Below, in pieces: positions 9,074 through 18,745 of a stretch of 64,000 nt of DNA. A model generated the notes under the pieces. The model did not search any database. It worked only from the letters and a program-made list of their open reading frames with translations, and had not been told where the DNA came from. Location: NCBI GenBank assembly GCA_030263285.1, contig SZYB01000001.1, forward strand, positions 680,911 through 744,910, given 5' to 3'. The position numbers were made by a program, and so were the translations under genes. Position 1 is the stretch's first letter; the number at the start of each line of letters is the position of its first letter. The stretch is from Bergeyella sp. Its GTDB lineage: Bacteria; Bacteroidota; Bacteroidia; Flavobacteriales; Weeksellaceae.

Positions 9074-10150
9074 TTACTTTTTATTATTGTTATTACTGTT
9101 ATCTAATATTTTTACTTTTTGCCCATCAGAAAGGTTAATTTGTCCGCTAACTACTACCATATCACCCGGCTCCAAACCATCGATTACCTGCACTTTATCG
9201 CCATAGTTGGTCCCACTCTTTATCTTTGCCAAATGCGCTACAGAATTTCTTACAACAAAAACTTCATTCTGGCTTACACTCCCCACGAAAGCCTCCCTGG
9301 GTACTATAAGAGTTTTATGAAGATCATCTCTTTTAAAGAATGCTGTACCGTACATCCCTACCTTTAACTTATTGAAAGTATTAGGAATGGTAATCTCCAC
9401 AGGAAATTTTAGTGCGCCGTCAGATGCAGGAGCAATAAAACTGATTCTGCCTTCCAGTTTGGCATCTGTAACACTGGCACCTACCCTTACTATATCACCC
9501 AAGGATAGCATCCCTACCAGGGTCTCGTCTACCTCCACCCTTAACTTTACAGAGGATATATCTACCACCTGCACTATGGCAGTACCCGGACTGACCACAT
9601 TGCCTATTTCGACATATTTTTTGTTGACAATTCCTCCAATTTTGGATCTGATTACAGTATCTCCAGAATTGAGCTGGGCCGCCTTGTATTGAGCCTGAGC
9701 ATTTTTTAGCCGTAACTTTGCCTCGTCCAGCTGAAGTGCAGTCACTCCCCCGGTTTTAAAAGCAGTCCGATAACGATTAAGCGTCATTTCTGCATTATCC
9801 AGCGCGGCCTTTGCATTGCTTACACTTACATCTAGCTTATCTCCTTTTAGCCTGGCGATAATTTGTCCGGACTTCACATAACTGCCCTCCTTCACATAAA
9901 GGGCAACCAACTGCCCACTCATCTCGGCAGAAATATTGGTTTGAGCATTGGCTGTAAAATATCCGTTTACCTCAAAGGTGTCTTCTACATTTTCGTATTT
10001 TACGGTGGCAGTACGCACGATAACCTCCGGATTTTTCTTGGAAACAATGTCTACCTGCTCCTGATTTTTTTCTTTATTTCCTTTAAGTACATAATATATG
10101 CCCGCTCCCACGGCCAAAACAATAACAATATAAATGGATATCTTTTTCAT
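9074..10150 (-). CDS. RND efflux adaptor (membrane fusion protein)
   Basis: A 358-residue periplasmic adaptor bridging the AcrB-type pump and the TolC-type channel. The N-terminus is a single membrane anchor or uncleaved signal (ISIYIVIVLAVGAGIYYVL) without a lipobox Cys. The order is normal: a lipoyl half near residue 70 (LYVKEGSYVKSGQIIARLKG), a helical hairpin (residues 95-145), the second lipoyl half ('IRSKIGGIVNKKYVEIGNVV'), beta-barrel, and membrane-proximal domain ending in an Asn/Lys-rich tail. It lies 26 bases behind the TolC-type gene and 12 before the pump gene. Confidence 0.93.
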   Translation of the reverse strand: MKKISIYIVIVLAVGAGIYYVLKGNKEKNQEQVDIVSKKNPEVIVRTATVKYENVEDTFEVNGYFTANAQTNISAEMSGQLVALYVKEGSYVKSGQIIARLKGDKLDVSVSNAKAALDNAEMTLNRYRTAFKTGGVTALQLDEAKLRLKNAQAQYKAAQLNSGDTVIRSKIGGIVNKKYVEIGNVVSPGTAIVQVVDISSVKLRVEVDETLVGMLSLGDIVRVGASVTDAKLEGRISFIAPASDGALKFPVEITIPNTFNKLKVGMYGTAFFKRDDLHKTLIVPREAFVGSVSQNEVFVVRNSVAHLAKIKSGTNYGDKVQVIDGLEPGDMVVVSGQINLSDGQKVKILDNSNNNNKK

Positions 10151-10176
10151 AAGTTAATATTGACTATCTAAAAAAA

Positions 10177-11520
10177 TTATTTGATTTGATCTATTTTCCC
10201 TTGAGACTTTAGATATTCTATTTCTGCAATTTTATAATCAAGTCTTGCCTCCGTAAGATCATTTTTTGCTGCAGCTAAATCTTTTTCGGCAATGAGAATA
10301 TCATTGAGAGTAGCTAAACCGTACCTATAATTATTCTGAGTATCCTCCAAAACTTTTTGGGCAAGCATGAGATTTTTTTCTTGATTAGTGATCGTAATAA
10401 GACTATTTTGTAGGGAAGAGAGTGAGTTTTCGTACTCTAAATCCAGAGCCAGTTTCGTATCCTTGAGTTCGGCTTTGGCAAGTTCAATCTCTATGGCACT
10501 CTTCTCCACTTTAGATTTTGTGGCAAAACCAGTGAAAATAGGTATATTCAAGTTAAGTCCCACAGCGGCAAAACTACTCCACGAAACTGCGTTTGAAGAG
10601 CCATTCCAAAGCGGAATGTTCCTTCCTTGCCCATACCATCCGTAGTTGGCAGTAAAGGAAAGAGTGGGATAATATTCTGCCTCACTTGATTTTTTCTGCC
10701 ATTCCAGCAGTTCTATTTGTTTGGCCAGCACCCTTAACTCTGTTCTGTTATGTTGAGAAATAGAATCTTGCACAACAGGCAGAATAGAAGAGGAAAACGT
10801 ATCATCCGGAAGGTCTATTTTTGTATTGATGGGCATCCCCATTATAAACTTCAGGGTATTTTCATTGATGTCTCTTGCGTTGATAAGCTGTCTTTCGGTG
10901 GCTTTTAGGTTATTGAATCCCACCAGACTCCTATCATAATCTATACGTTTTGCAAGCCCCGCGTCATAAAGACCCTTTACAATATTCATAGATTTTTGAG
11001 AGATTTCTAAATTGCTGTAAAGGTTCTCAAGCATTTGTTTTGACTTGTAAACCTTATAATAGGTGATGGAAACCTTCTCTATGATTTGCTGATCTGTAAG
11101 TTCTTTATTGAGCAAATAAAATTCTCGAGAAGACTTCGCCGCTTTCAGACCAACAAACACGGATTGATTAAAAATCACCTGGGTAAGCCGGGCACTCATA
11201 TTGGACGTCCATTTCTGACCAAACGTAACAGGAACCGTGATACCGGGTTTTCCCATCACCTCTCCCGGTAATAATGTTTTTTGCAGAAGGGGATTATAGG
11301 TCGTATTTCCCACTACCTCTATTCTGGGATATACATTTGCTCGCACTTCCTTTATCTGTATCGCACTTTTCTCTATATTTAAACCAGCCTTGAGCGCATC
11401 TGCCTTGTAGGTAAGAGCGTACCTGATGGCCTCTTCTAGCGACATAATATGTTTCTCCTGTGCAGTAAAAACATCCGAAAAAATGACCCAAAATAGGATT
11501 AAACAAATTTTATTTTTCAT
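10177..11520 (-). CDS. TolC-family outer membrane efflux protein
   Basis: The outer-membrane channel of the RND pump. The 447-residue protein has a signal peptide (KICLILFWVIFSDVFTAQ) and two OEP repeats rich in heptad coiled coil, as in TolC. The first gene of a three-gene minus-strand operon (channel, adaptor, pump). Its ATG overlaps by four bases (ATGA) the stop of an upstream reading frame that is otherwise decayed; see the separate entry. That overlap suggests the operon once began with another gene, probably a regulator. Confidence 0.93.
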   Translation of the reverse strand: MKNKICLILFWVIFSDVFTAQEKHIMSLEEAIRYALTYKADALKAGLNIEKSAIQIKEVRANVYPRIEVVGNTTYNPLLQKTLLPGEVMGKPGITVPVTFGQKWTSNMSARLTQVIFNQSVFVGLKAAKSSREFYLLNKELTDQQIIEKVSITYYKVYKSKQMLENLYSNLEISQKSMNIVKGLYDAGLAKRIDYDRSLVGFNNLKATERQLINARDINENTLKFIMGMPINTKIDLPDDTFSSSILPVVQDSISQHNRTELRVLAKQIELLEWQKKSSEAEYYPTLSFTANYGWYGQGRNIPLWNGSSNAVSWSSFAAVGLNLNIPIFTGFATKSKVEKSAIEIELAKAELKDTKLALDLEYENSLSSLQNSLITITNQEKNLMLAQKVLEDTQNNYRYGLATLNDILIAEKDLAAAKNDLTEARLDYKIAEIEYLKSQGKIDQIK

Positions 11521-11649
11521 TTTCTTCTAGATTCTCTCAATAATATTTTCCTCTTTTCAATGGAGATGGCATCAAAAAGACTTTGTATTTTATCCGTATT
11601 GCGTTTCAACGTTGTCAAAAACCGAGCCATCAGTGGCAGAAAGAAGAAC
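11517..11649 (-). pseudogene. Possible 3' remnant of a regulator gene heading the efflux operon
   Basis: Directly before the TolC-type gene a frame reads 'FFFLPLMARFLTTLKRNT', then 'DKIQSLFDAISIEKRKILL' and ends 'RESRRK' with a TGA sharing bases with the ATG of the next gene. A start/stop ATGA overlap is what one expects between adjacent operon genes, and the charged helical end resembles the last helices of MarR- or TetR-type regulators, which often head such operons. The frame is closed upstream by TAG. Farther upstream (11850-12000) another piece reads 'RKILYDSMKRSHESY' and 'LLDILLKFENNPRG'. Family assignment is a guess; that a gene was lost here is more likely than not. Confidence 0.35.
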
Positions 11650-12298
11650 TAAAAAAATATTTTTATAGGATTGCCCCTATCAAACATCGTCTGTAAAAAT
11701 CTTGATTTCTCCCTCTCATCTAATGTGATTGACATTCCATGATTTTCTCATCATTTGATAACAATTTTTATGATGTCTGAACAAGGATCAGAATAGTGTT
11801 TCCTAAACTGTATAGCAATAGAAATTCCTCTCATTTCCATGACGACCCTCTTGGGTTATTTTCAAACTTCAGCAAGATGTCCAATAGACAACCATACGAC
11901 TCATGACTTCTTTTCATGCTGTCATATAAGATTTTCCGAAGCAAAATTAGGCACACAAACCGATATTTACTATTATATACTCTCAACACAGGATCTATTC
12001 TAATAAGTCCAGTAAGTAAAAAACCTCCTTACTAAATCCCACCGTGAAAATCTTTGCATCACCTTGATAAACAAGGAGCAGAAACTTTTTTTATGAGATA
12101 TCTTTCCCGAAAATTCAAAATTGAGTACAAACCTAGATAATAAAACTTAGAATCAAAAAAAAACGTTTATTATTACTCAACAGAACAAAAAAATCCCGCT
12201 ATGATATCCTGATGAACTGTCGCGATCCATATTTTTACACCACGAACAAGAGTAAGATTGAGTTGAGTAAAAAAGAAATTTTATCTTGAGGAATTTTA
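11650..12298 (+). other. Long divergent gap, mostly eroded sequence
   Basis: About 650 bases between the efflux operon and acpP. The left part probably holds the remains of the operon's former first gene (minus strand). The right part carries the acpP promoter region. I see no intact gene and no RNA structure. Confidence 0.45.
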
Positions 12299-12306
12299 TA
12301 TATTTG
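12299..12306 (+). promoter_or_regulatory. -7 promoter element for the acpP operon
   Basis: TATATTTG, a perfect TAnnTTTG match, 34 bases before the acpP start. It would drive acpP, fabF, rnc, the IPExxxVDY gene and pyk, which follow closely on the same strand. Confidence 0.65.
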
Positions 12307-12340
12307 CAGCAATCTAAAATAATTTTTAAAATTAAGTATT

Positions 12341-12580
12341 ATGTCAGACATTGCATCAAGAGTAAAAGCGATTATTGCAGACAAACTGGACGTTGAAGAG
12401 TCAGAAGTGACATCAGAAGCAAGTTTCACAAATGATTTGGGAGCAGATTCGCTAGATACTGTGGAATTGATCATGGAGTTTGAGAAAGAGTTCAGCATCC
12501 AGATTCCAGATGATCAGGCGGAAAAAATCACTACGGTAGGACATGCCATAGCCTATGTAGAAGAAGTGGTAAACAAGTAG
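12341..12580 (+). CDS. acpP: Acyl carrier protein
   Basis: A 79-residue carrier that shuttles growing acyl chains on 4'-phosphopantetheine in type II fatty-acid synthesis. The attachment Ser is in the '[14 protein letters not shown]' motif (about residue 40); helix 3 follows as '[17 protein letters not shown]'. Length and acidic character are normal. fabF follows after 27 bases, the standard arrangement. Confidence 0.97.
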   Translation: MSDIASRVKAIIADKLDVEESEVTSEASFTNDLGADSLDTVELIMEFEKEFSIQIPDDQAEKITTVGHAIAYVEEVVNK

Positions 12581-12607
12581 TAAAAAGATAGGGCTAAGTA
12601 AAAATTT

Positions 12608-13855
12608 ATGGGTCTAAAAAGAGTGGTTGTTACCGGTTTCGGTGCTGTGACTCCTGTAGGAAACAACGCAGAAGAATACTGGGATAACCTTGTAAAAGGT
12701 CAGAGTGGTGCAGCTCCAATTACTCTTTTTGACACTACTTACTTCAAAACAAAATTTGCTTGTGAAGTAAAGAACTTTGATCCTCTCAATTTCTTTGACA
12801 AAAAGGAAACGAAAAAGATGGATCGCAATACTCAGTTGGGTAGAGTTGCTGCCAGAGAAGCAGTAGAACATGCAAATCTAACGAGTGTTTCTATAGATAA
12901 AAGGAGAGTGGGCGTTATTTGGGGTTCAGGGATCGGGGGACTAGAGACGTTTGAAACTGAAGTATTGGACTTTGCCTCTTCAAAGGGAATCCCGAGATTC
13001 AATCCCTTTTTTATTCCAAAAATGATTGCCGACATTACTCCGGGGCATATTTCTATCGAATATGGATTTCATGGTCCTAATTACACCACGGTTTCTGCCT
13101 GTGCATCTTCTGCCAATGCAATTATAGATTCAAAAATGCTTATTCAGCTGGGAAAAGCCGACGTGATAGTGTGTGGCGGCTCAGAAGCGGCAGTAACCGC
13201 AAGCGGGGTGGGAGGTTTTAATGCCATGATGGCACTTTCTACCAGAAATGATGATCCCAAGACAGCCTCCAGGCCCTTTGACAGAGATAGAGACGGATTT
13301 GTCCTGGGAGAGGGAGCGGGTTGTCTCATCTTGGAAGAATATGAGCATGCCGTAAAAAGAGGAGCTGCCATCTATGCAGAGCTAAAAGGAGGAGGAATGA
13401 GTGCTGACGCTCACCATATGACCGCTCCGCATCCGGAAGGACTTGGCGCCTATATGGTAATGCACAATTGTCTAGAAGATGCAGGTCTTCCACTGGAAAG
13501 CGTAGATCATATCAATATGCATGGAACTTCTACCCCCTTGGGAGATGTTGCAGAATCTCATGCGATATCAAAGCTTTTTGGTGAACATGCTTGTAAAATT
13601 CAGATAAACTCTACAAAATCAATGACTGGACACCTCTTGGGAGCTGCCGGCGTTATAGAGGCCATATCTGCCGTAAATTCGATATACAGAGGCATAGTTC
13701 CTCCTACTATCAATCATTTTCATGACGATGAGAAAATCAATTCAAAACTCGACTTTACTTTCAATAAAGCGGTAAAACGGGAAATAAAAGTGGCCATGAG
13801 CAATACTTTTGGTTTTGGTGGTCATAATGCTTGTGTCCTCTTCCAAAAAATATGA
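12608..13855 (+). CDS. fabF: Beta-ketoacyl-ACP synthase II
   Basis: The condensing enzyme that elongates acyl-ACP with malonyl-ACP. The 415 residues contain the nucleophile Cys in 'TTVSACASSANAI' (about residue 163), the first catalytic His in 'NMHGTSTPLGD' and the second in 'SMTGHLLGAAG', with the terminal 'SNTFGFGGHNACVLF'. Full length and no odd residue. It sits between acpP and rnc and is probably cotranscribed with both. Confidence 0.97.
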   Translation: MGLKRVVVTGFGAVTPVGNNAEEYWDNLVKGQSGAAPITLFDTTYFKTKFACEVKNFDPLNFFDKKETKKMDRNTQLGRVAAREAVEHANLTSVSIDKRRVGVIWGSGIGGLETFETEVLDFASSKGIPRFNPFFIPKMIADITPGHISIEYGFHGPNYTTVSACASSANAIIDSKMLIQLGKADVIVCGGSEAAVTASGVGGFNAMMALSTRNDDPKTASRPFDRDRDGFVLGEGAGCLILEEYEHAVKRGAAIYAELKGGGMSADAHHMTAPHPEGLGAYMVMHNCLEDAGLPLESVDHINMHGTSTPLGDVAESHAISKLFGEHACKIQINSTKSMTGHLLGAAGVIEAISAVNSIYRGIVPPTINHFHDDEKINSKLDFTFNKAVKREIKVAMSNTFGFGGHNACVLFQKI

Positions 13856-13882
13856 ATTTTTGTTCTGCCCTCCCTTGACTAA

Positions 13883-14644
13883 ATGAACATAAAAAGGCAG
13901 CTACAACTTTTTTTAAAAATTCTGAAAGAAAAAGAACTGTCCGGAGAGGAAACAAAAAAGAAAAACCAGATCAAAAAACTTTTGGGATTTAAAACGAGAA
14001 ACATCCATTTCTATACAGAAGCCTTTACCCTAAAATCTCCTTCTCAAAAACCAAACTACGAACGTCTGGAATTTTTGGGAGATTCTGTGCTCAATACTGT
14101 TGTCTCTACTTACTTATTTCGCAATTATTCACAAAAAAATGAAGGGTTTCTCGCCCAAATGAAATCTAAAATTGTAAGCAGAAATACGCTCAATGGATTA
14201 GGAGAAAAACTAAAACTTACCGATTGGATCATAGGCAAAGAAAATATAGTATTGGGACAAAATCTTTCCGGGAACCTGTTTGAAGCTTTTGTAGGCGCTA
14301 TATACCTAGACCTGGGATACGAGACCTGCGAAAAAATCATCTTGGATAAACTATTAACACCTCAAATGATTAAAAAACTGGAAAATAAGGTGATAAGCTA
14401 TAAAAGCCTACTTCTGGAATGGACACAGAAAAAAAAAATAAATTTGAGTTATGAAACTTGGGAAGAGACCAATCAGGACAAATATATCGTATTCTGTACC
14501 CGTATATGGCTGGACAAGGAAAAGGTAGCTAACGCTTCCGCATCCTCGAAAAAAAAATCAGAAGAAAAAGCCGCTCAAAGAGCTTTTTATGCCCTAAACA
14601 AAAAACAAAATATTCTTGAAATACCCAACATTACTTCTGGATGA
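13883..14644 (+). CDS. rnc: Ribonuclease III
   Basis: Cleaves double-stranded RNA in rRNA precursors and regulatory duplexes. The catalytic domain shows 'YERLEFLGDSVLNTV' (the RNase III signature with acidic metal ligands, residues 50-65) and 'GNLFEAFVGAIYLDLGY'. A double-stranded RNA-binding domain occupies residues 170-240 (YKSLLLEWTQKKK to SEEKAAQRAFYAL). The 253-residue length is usual for Bacteroidota, with an N-terminal extension of about 30 residues. The last 29 bases overlap the start of the next gene. Confidence 0.95.
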   Translation: MNIKRQLQLFLKILKEKELSGEETKKKNQIKKLLGFKTRNIHFYTEAFTLKSPSQKPNYERLEFLGDSVLNTVVSTYLFRNYSQKNEGFLAQMKSKIVSRNTLNGLGEKLKLTDWIIGKENIVLGQNLSGNLFEAFVGAIYLDLGYETCEKIILDKLLTPQMIKKLENKVISYKSLLLEWTQKKKINLSYETWEETNQDKYIVFCTRIWLDKEKVANASASSKKKSEEKAAQRAFYALNKKQNILEIPNITSG

Positions 14645-15089
14645 TCAAGACTCAGACGTTATTGAAATCGGAATATTGCAAGCAAATAATACCCCGCTAC
14701 CCGAACACGAGTTTTTCTTTCATATCAACAGAAAAAATCATCTAAAATTTACACGTAAAGAAGATTTGGAACTCAGAGGGAAGTATTATAGGTACAGGCA
14801 CTCTGTGCATAGTGCCTATCATAAGATCTCACAAAATACGTTGCACTTCATTTCTAATAAATCCATAAAAACTCTGAAAGAAAAAGAGCTAGATGAACTT
14901 TTTACCGAAGAGAATGAAATAAATTATTTGTTAAAAAATCATAAAGAAATAACGTACATAGTCAAAGCTACCGATAACATGTCCGATTTTTGTCTAATTT
15001 TGCCGTTTGATACCTCACCCACTCAGATACAAAGTCTTCCACTCACAAAGGACAGTAATCTATATTTTTTAATTCAGAATTATGAGTAA
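14616..15089 (+). CDS. IPExxxVDY family protein
   Basis: A 157-residue protein of unknown function found in Bacteroidota between rnc and pyk, exactly its position here. The N-terminal 'KYPTLLLDDQDSDVIEIGIL' fits the family start; no ATG is available, so the TTG at 14616 inside the rnc end is the best start. The name-giving motif I-P-E-x-x-x-V-D-Y is degenerate: the corresponding place reads 'LKNHKEITYIVKA'. The end overlaps pyk by eight bases. Assignment rests on position, size and the N-terminal block. Confidence 0.7.
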   Translation: MKYPTLLLDDQDSDVIEIGILQANNTPLPEHEFFFHINRKNHLKFTRKEDLELRGKYYRYRHSVHSAYHKISQNTLHFISNKSIKTLKEKELDELFTEENEINYLLKNHKEITYIVKATDNMSDFCLILPFDTSPTQIQSLPLTKDSNLYFLIQNYE

Positions 15090-16527
15090 TAATTGGAAAA
15101 AAACCAAAATAGTCGCTACGTTGGGACCTGCATCTTCTAACAAACAAACCATGCACGACCTAATAAGAGCAGGCGTAGATATATTCAGAATAAATTTCTC
15201 TCATGCAGATTACGAGTTAGTTAGAAAAAACGTAGATACCCTACGGACTCTCAATGAAGAATTAGGCATCAACGTAGGCATATTAGGTGACCTACAGGGA
15301 CCCAAGCTAAGAATAGGCGAAGTAAAAGAGGGTTCCTATATCAATCCGGGGGATATCCTGGAATTTACTAACCATGAAACAGAAGGAAATGCTTCAAGAG
15401 TATACATGACCTACCAAAAATTTCCACAAGATGTGAAAGTAGGAGAAAAAATACTAATAGACGACGGAAAACTGGTACTGAAAGTAATGGAAACCAACAA
15501 CAGGGATACGGTAAAAGCAAGGACAATACAGGGGGGACCCCTGAGTTCTAAAAAGGGAGTCAATCTACCCAATACCAAAGTCTCTTTGCCCGCGCTTACA
15601 GAAAAGGATATAAAAGACGCCAATTTTATTTTGGATCTTGAGCTGGACTGGATTGCGCTTTCTTTTGTAAGACATGCACAAGATATTATAGACCTAAAAA
15701 AACTCATCAAAAAACACCCTACAAATAATTCCGGTACCCCTATTATTGCAAAAATAGAAAAACCTGAAGGGGTAGAAAATATAGAGGAAATACTAAGAGA
15801 ATGTGATGGACTCATGATTGCCAGAGGGGATCTGGGCGTAGAAGTCCCAATGGAAGAGGTTCCTGCTATCCAAAAAAAGCTAGTGGAAAAATCCAGACTC
15901 TACGCAAAGCCCGTAATCATTGCTACGCAAATGATGGAAACCATGATAAGCAGCCTCACGCCTACCAGAGCAGAGGTAAATGATGTAGCCAATTCTGTAC
16001 TGGATGGAGCCGATGCAGTGATGCTTTCCGGGGAAACTTCTGTGGGAAAATATCCGGTAGAAGTAGTAAAAAACATGACCAAAATCATAAAGAATATAGA
16101 GGTAACCGATTTTTATAACACCAAAAACACGATTATAGAAAAAGAATATAATTGTGTGGATGAGAGATTTATTACGGACAGGATATGTCTTGCTGCAGTA
16201 AGAATTGCAAAAAGTACCGATGTGGAGGCAATGATAACACTCACTTACTCTGGATACACTGCACTGCAGATTTCTTCTCACAGACCCAATGCTCACATCA
16301 TTGTCTACAGCTCAAACAAGAAGGTGCTTACAATGCTGAATCTGGTTTGGGGGGTACGTGCCTATTATTATGAAATGAAAAAATCTACAGACGAAACCAT
16401 TGTACAGGTAAATGACATCACTCTGGAGAGGGGATACATACAAAAAGGAGATATTGTAGTAAACATAAACGCCATGCCTGCTACAGAAGGGGGAAAAGCC
16501 AACACAATACGCCTTACCAATATCTAA
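15082..16527 (+). CDS. pyk: Pyruvate kinase
   Basis: Final ATP-forming step of glycolysis, phosphoenolpyruvate to pyruvate. The 481 residues include the N-terminal 'TKIVATLGPASSNKQTM', the B-domain entry 'GDLQGPKLRIGEVKEG', the active-site Lys in 'TPIIAKIEKPEGVENI', 'DGLMIARGDLGVEVP', and 'ATQMMETMISSLTPTRAEVN'. The C-terminal domain is present. No extra PEP-utiliser domain is fused. It is the last gene of the acpP-led cluster and ends 15 bases from the convergent hutG. Confidence 0.97.
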   Translation: MSNNWKKTKIVATLGPASSNKQTMHDLIRAGVDIFRINFSHADYELVRKNVDTLRTLNEELGINVGILGDLQGPKLRIGEVKEGSYINPGDILEFTNHETEGNASRVYMTYQKFPQDVKVGEKILIDDGKLVLKVMETNNRDTVKARTIQGGPLSSKKGVNLPNTKVSLPALTEKDIKDANFILDLELDWIALSFVRHAQDIIDLKKLIKKHPTNNSGTPIIAKIEKPEGVENIEEILRECDGLMIARGDLGVEVPMEEVPAIQKKLVEKSRLYAKPVIIATQMMETMISSLTPTRAEVNDVANSVLDGADAVMLSGETSVGKYPVEVVKNMTKIIKNIEVTDFYNTKNTIIEKEYNCVDERFITDRICLAAVRIAKSTDVEAMITLTYSGYTALQISSHRPNAHIIVYSSNKKVLTMLNLVWGVRAYYYEMKKSTDETIVQVNDITLERGYIQKGDIVVNINAMPATEGGKANTIRLTNI

Positions 16528-16542
16528 AAACGAAGGGGGGGA

Positions 16543-17466
16543 CTATATTGAAGCGTTCATGAACCATTCATTCACTAGACCAGACGCGAGGCGTGCCGTC
16601 CTCTCCTGCTCATCATAGAGTGGATTGACTTCCGCTACGTCCAGTGCCTTGAGTTTCTGCGAAGACAATATACGTTTATAAATAGAAATAAAGGCCTGAT
16701 CGGCAAAAATCCCGTTGCAGGATGGAGCCGATACCCCGGGAGAAATACTGGCATTAAAGGTATCCATACATACGGTAAGGTAGAGGAGGTCTACCCTTTG
16801 CTCCAAAGTATCTACTGTTGTGCATATACTTTTTATATTCTCATAAAAAATCTCCTCTGCCAGAATATATTCCATCCCAAATGTGTGGGCTCTGTCAAAG
16901 AGTTCCAATGTATTAGCATTTTTTTGTATCCCTATATGTAAGGAAAAAAGTTGTTTTTCTTGCTGGTAAATTTGCCAAAAAGACGTTCCGGAGGTTCCCA
17001 ATCCGCTCTCTGCTTCCCTGTTATCAAAATGCGCATCAACATTGATTATCCCTATTTTCTTATTGGGAAATGCCTTCCTTATCCCCATAAAATGAGCATA
17101 AGTAAGCTCATGACCTCCTCCTAAAACAACGGATCTCCCTCCAGATATCAAGCCCTGAGCCACTTTTTCGGATAATTTTTTTTGTGATTTTTCCAAATCG
17201 CCATTCGTACAAACAACGTTTCCAAAATCCAACAAACAAAAACGAGACGCATGGACAGGAAAATTAGCCATATTTTTTCTTATACCGTTGGGCGCCGTTT
17301 TTGCCCCTACCCTTCCTTTATTTCTACGGACTCCCTCATCTACAGAAAAACCGTGTAAAAAAAATCCGTTAGGCGAAATAGCACCATAATCCTCTTCGTA
17401 TTTTACGGACTGAAAAACCCTTTTACACAACGGAGAATCTCCGTCAAAACGCCCCTCCCAAATCAC
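16543..17466 (-). CDS. hutG: Formimidoylglutamase (arginase superfamily)
   Basis: Hydrolyses N-formimidoyl-glutamate to glutamate and formamide, the last step of histidine degradation. The 307-residue protein carries arginase-family motifs: 'LGGGHELTYAHFMG' (residues 115-128), 'INVDAHFDNREAE' and 'CMDTFNASISPGVSAP'. In the third motif the first Asp of the common D-x-D is a Cys. The 'PGVSAP' segment and the coupling to hutI argue for HutG rather than arginase or agmatinase. Its start overlaps the end of hutI by four bases (ATGA). Confidence 0.85.
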   Translation of the reverse strand: MIWEGRFDGDSPLCKRVFQSVKYEEDYGAISPNGFFLHGFSVDEGVRRNKGRVGAKTAPNGIRKNMANFPVHASRFCLLDFGNVVCTNGDLEKSQKKLSEKVAQGLISGGRSVVLGGGHELTYAHFMGIRKAFPNKKIGIINVDAHFDNREAESGLGTSGTSFWQIYQQEKQLFSLHIGIQKNANTLELFDRAHTFGMEYILAEEIFYENIKSICTTVDTLEQRVDLLYLTVCMDTFNASISPGVSAPSCNGIFADQAFISIYKRILSSQKLKALDVAEVNPLYDEQERTARLASGLVNEWFMNASI

Positions 17467-18695
17467 GATAAAATATTTTTTCCGTCTATATAGACTGCAC
17501 TTGGCCTAAGCCGCCCCTGCCGGTAAAGTATCTCCTGGTAGTCGTGAGTGGAGAAAACAGCAAAATCTGCCCTCATCCCCACGGCTATCCTTCCTATACC
17601 GTGAATATTAAGGGCATAGGCAGCCCTGTAAGTAATGCCCGATAAAACCTCGGCAGTAGTTAACTTTTCATAAGCAGCCAGAATACTGGATTCGGCAATT
17701 AAATTGCCCATGGGGGCAGAACCCGGATTCCAGTCCGAACCTATGGCAAGTATCGCCCCGCTATCAAGTAATTTTCTTGCAGGAGCAAACGGTTCTCCTA
17801 AGCCTATGCTCGCCCCCGGAAGTGACGTGGCTACCGTATCCGATTGCGCCAAAAATGCAATATCTTCCTCTGTAACCGCCTCCAAATGATCGGCCGATTT
17901 TGCCCCTACCATTACGGCTAGCCTGGAGCCGCCCACGGTAAACTGATCTGCATGTACACAAAGATCAAAACCCATAGATTTTGCCCGTAACAAAAATGTT
18001 TTGCTCTCCCCCTTATCAAAAGCCGTTTCTTCTACAAAAATATCTACCCTGTTCGACAAATTTTCTTCTTTTACCCTGGGCAGGATCACCTCCAAAACAT
18101 AACACAAATATTCTTCTGTATTTCCGGAAAAATCTTTTGGTTTTATATGAGCAGCCAAACAAGTAGGAACCAAACGAACAGGGGTCATGCTTTGTGCTCT
18201 TCGTATGACACGAAGTATCTTGAGTTCGGACTCCAGACTCAGACCATACCCACTTTTTATTTCTATAGTGGTTATGCCCAAAGAAAGCAAAAAATTGACT
18301 CTCTCCATTAATGCCCCCAACAACACCTCTTCATCCTCACTTCTGGTTTGCTCTACGGTACTCCATATTCCTCCACCATTTTCGGCAATTTCCAGATAGG
18401 TTTTCCCTGCATTTCTCATGGCAAAATCTGCGGCTCTGGAACCGCCATAACAGAGATGAGTATGACAATCCACCAAAGCAGGAAGAAGAACTTTATCTCC
18501 GGTAATCTTTTCCACATCTACACCGGGATATTGATTCTCCATATCTGCAAATCTGCCCAAACCCAGTATTCTACCACCGTCTATCAGAAGCCCCCCATCT
18601 GATATAATCTCCAGAGACTCATCCGGAATTTTGCCCCGCAAAGGCAAATCTCTCATGGTGAGCATTTGTGTGAACGGACCGATGAGTTTCATCAA
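17463..18695 (-). CDS. hutI: Imidazolonepropionase
   Basis: Opens the imidazolone ring to give N-formimidoyl-glutamate, step three of histidine catabolism. The 410-residue amidohydrolase shows the metal-binding 'ALVDCHTHLCYGGSRA' (residues 68-83), 'TTIEIKSGYGLSLESEL', 'LCVHADQFTVGGS' and 'AIGSDWNPGSAPM'. It forms a two-gene unit with hutG. hutU and hutH are not in the window, so whether the route is complete cannot be judged. Confidence 0.94.
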   Translation of the reverse strand: MMKLIGPFTQMLTMRDLPLRGKIPDESLEIISDGGLLIDGGRILGLGRFADMENQYPGVDVEKITGDKVLLPALVDCHTHLCYGGSRAADFAMRNAGKTYLEIAENGGGIWSTVEQTRSEDEEVLLGALMERVNFLLSLGITTIEIKSGYGLSLESELKILRVIRRAQSMTPVRLVPTCLAAHIKPKDFSGNTEEYLCYVLEVILPRVKEENLSNRVDIFVEETAFDKGESKTFLLRAKSMGFDLCVHADQFTVGGSRLAVMVGAKSADHLEAVTEEDIAFLAQSDTVATSLPGASIGLGEPFAPARKLLDSGAILAIGSDWNPGSAPMGNLIAESSILAAYEKLTTAEVLSGITYRAAYALNIHGIGRIAVGMRADFAVFSTHDYQEILYRQGRLRPSAVYIDGKNILS

Positions 18696-18745
18696 AAAAA
18701 TTATAGTCTAGTTGTATATTCTTCTGAAAAAATAAAAACACACCG

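Noticed and set aside
16536-16542. Seven-G run between pyk and hutG
   Set aside because: It lies in a 15-base gap between two 3' ends, not in a promoter or coding region, so switching would have no clear effect.
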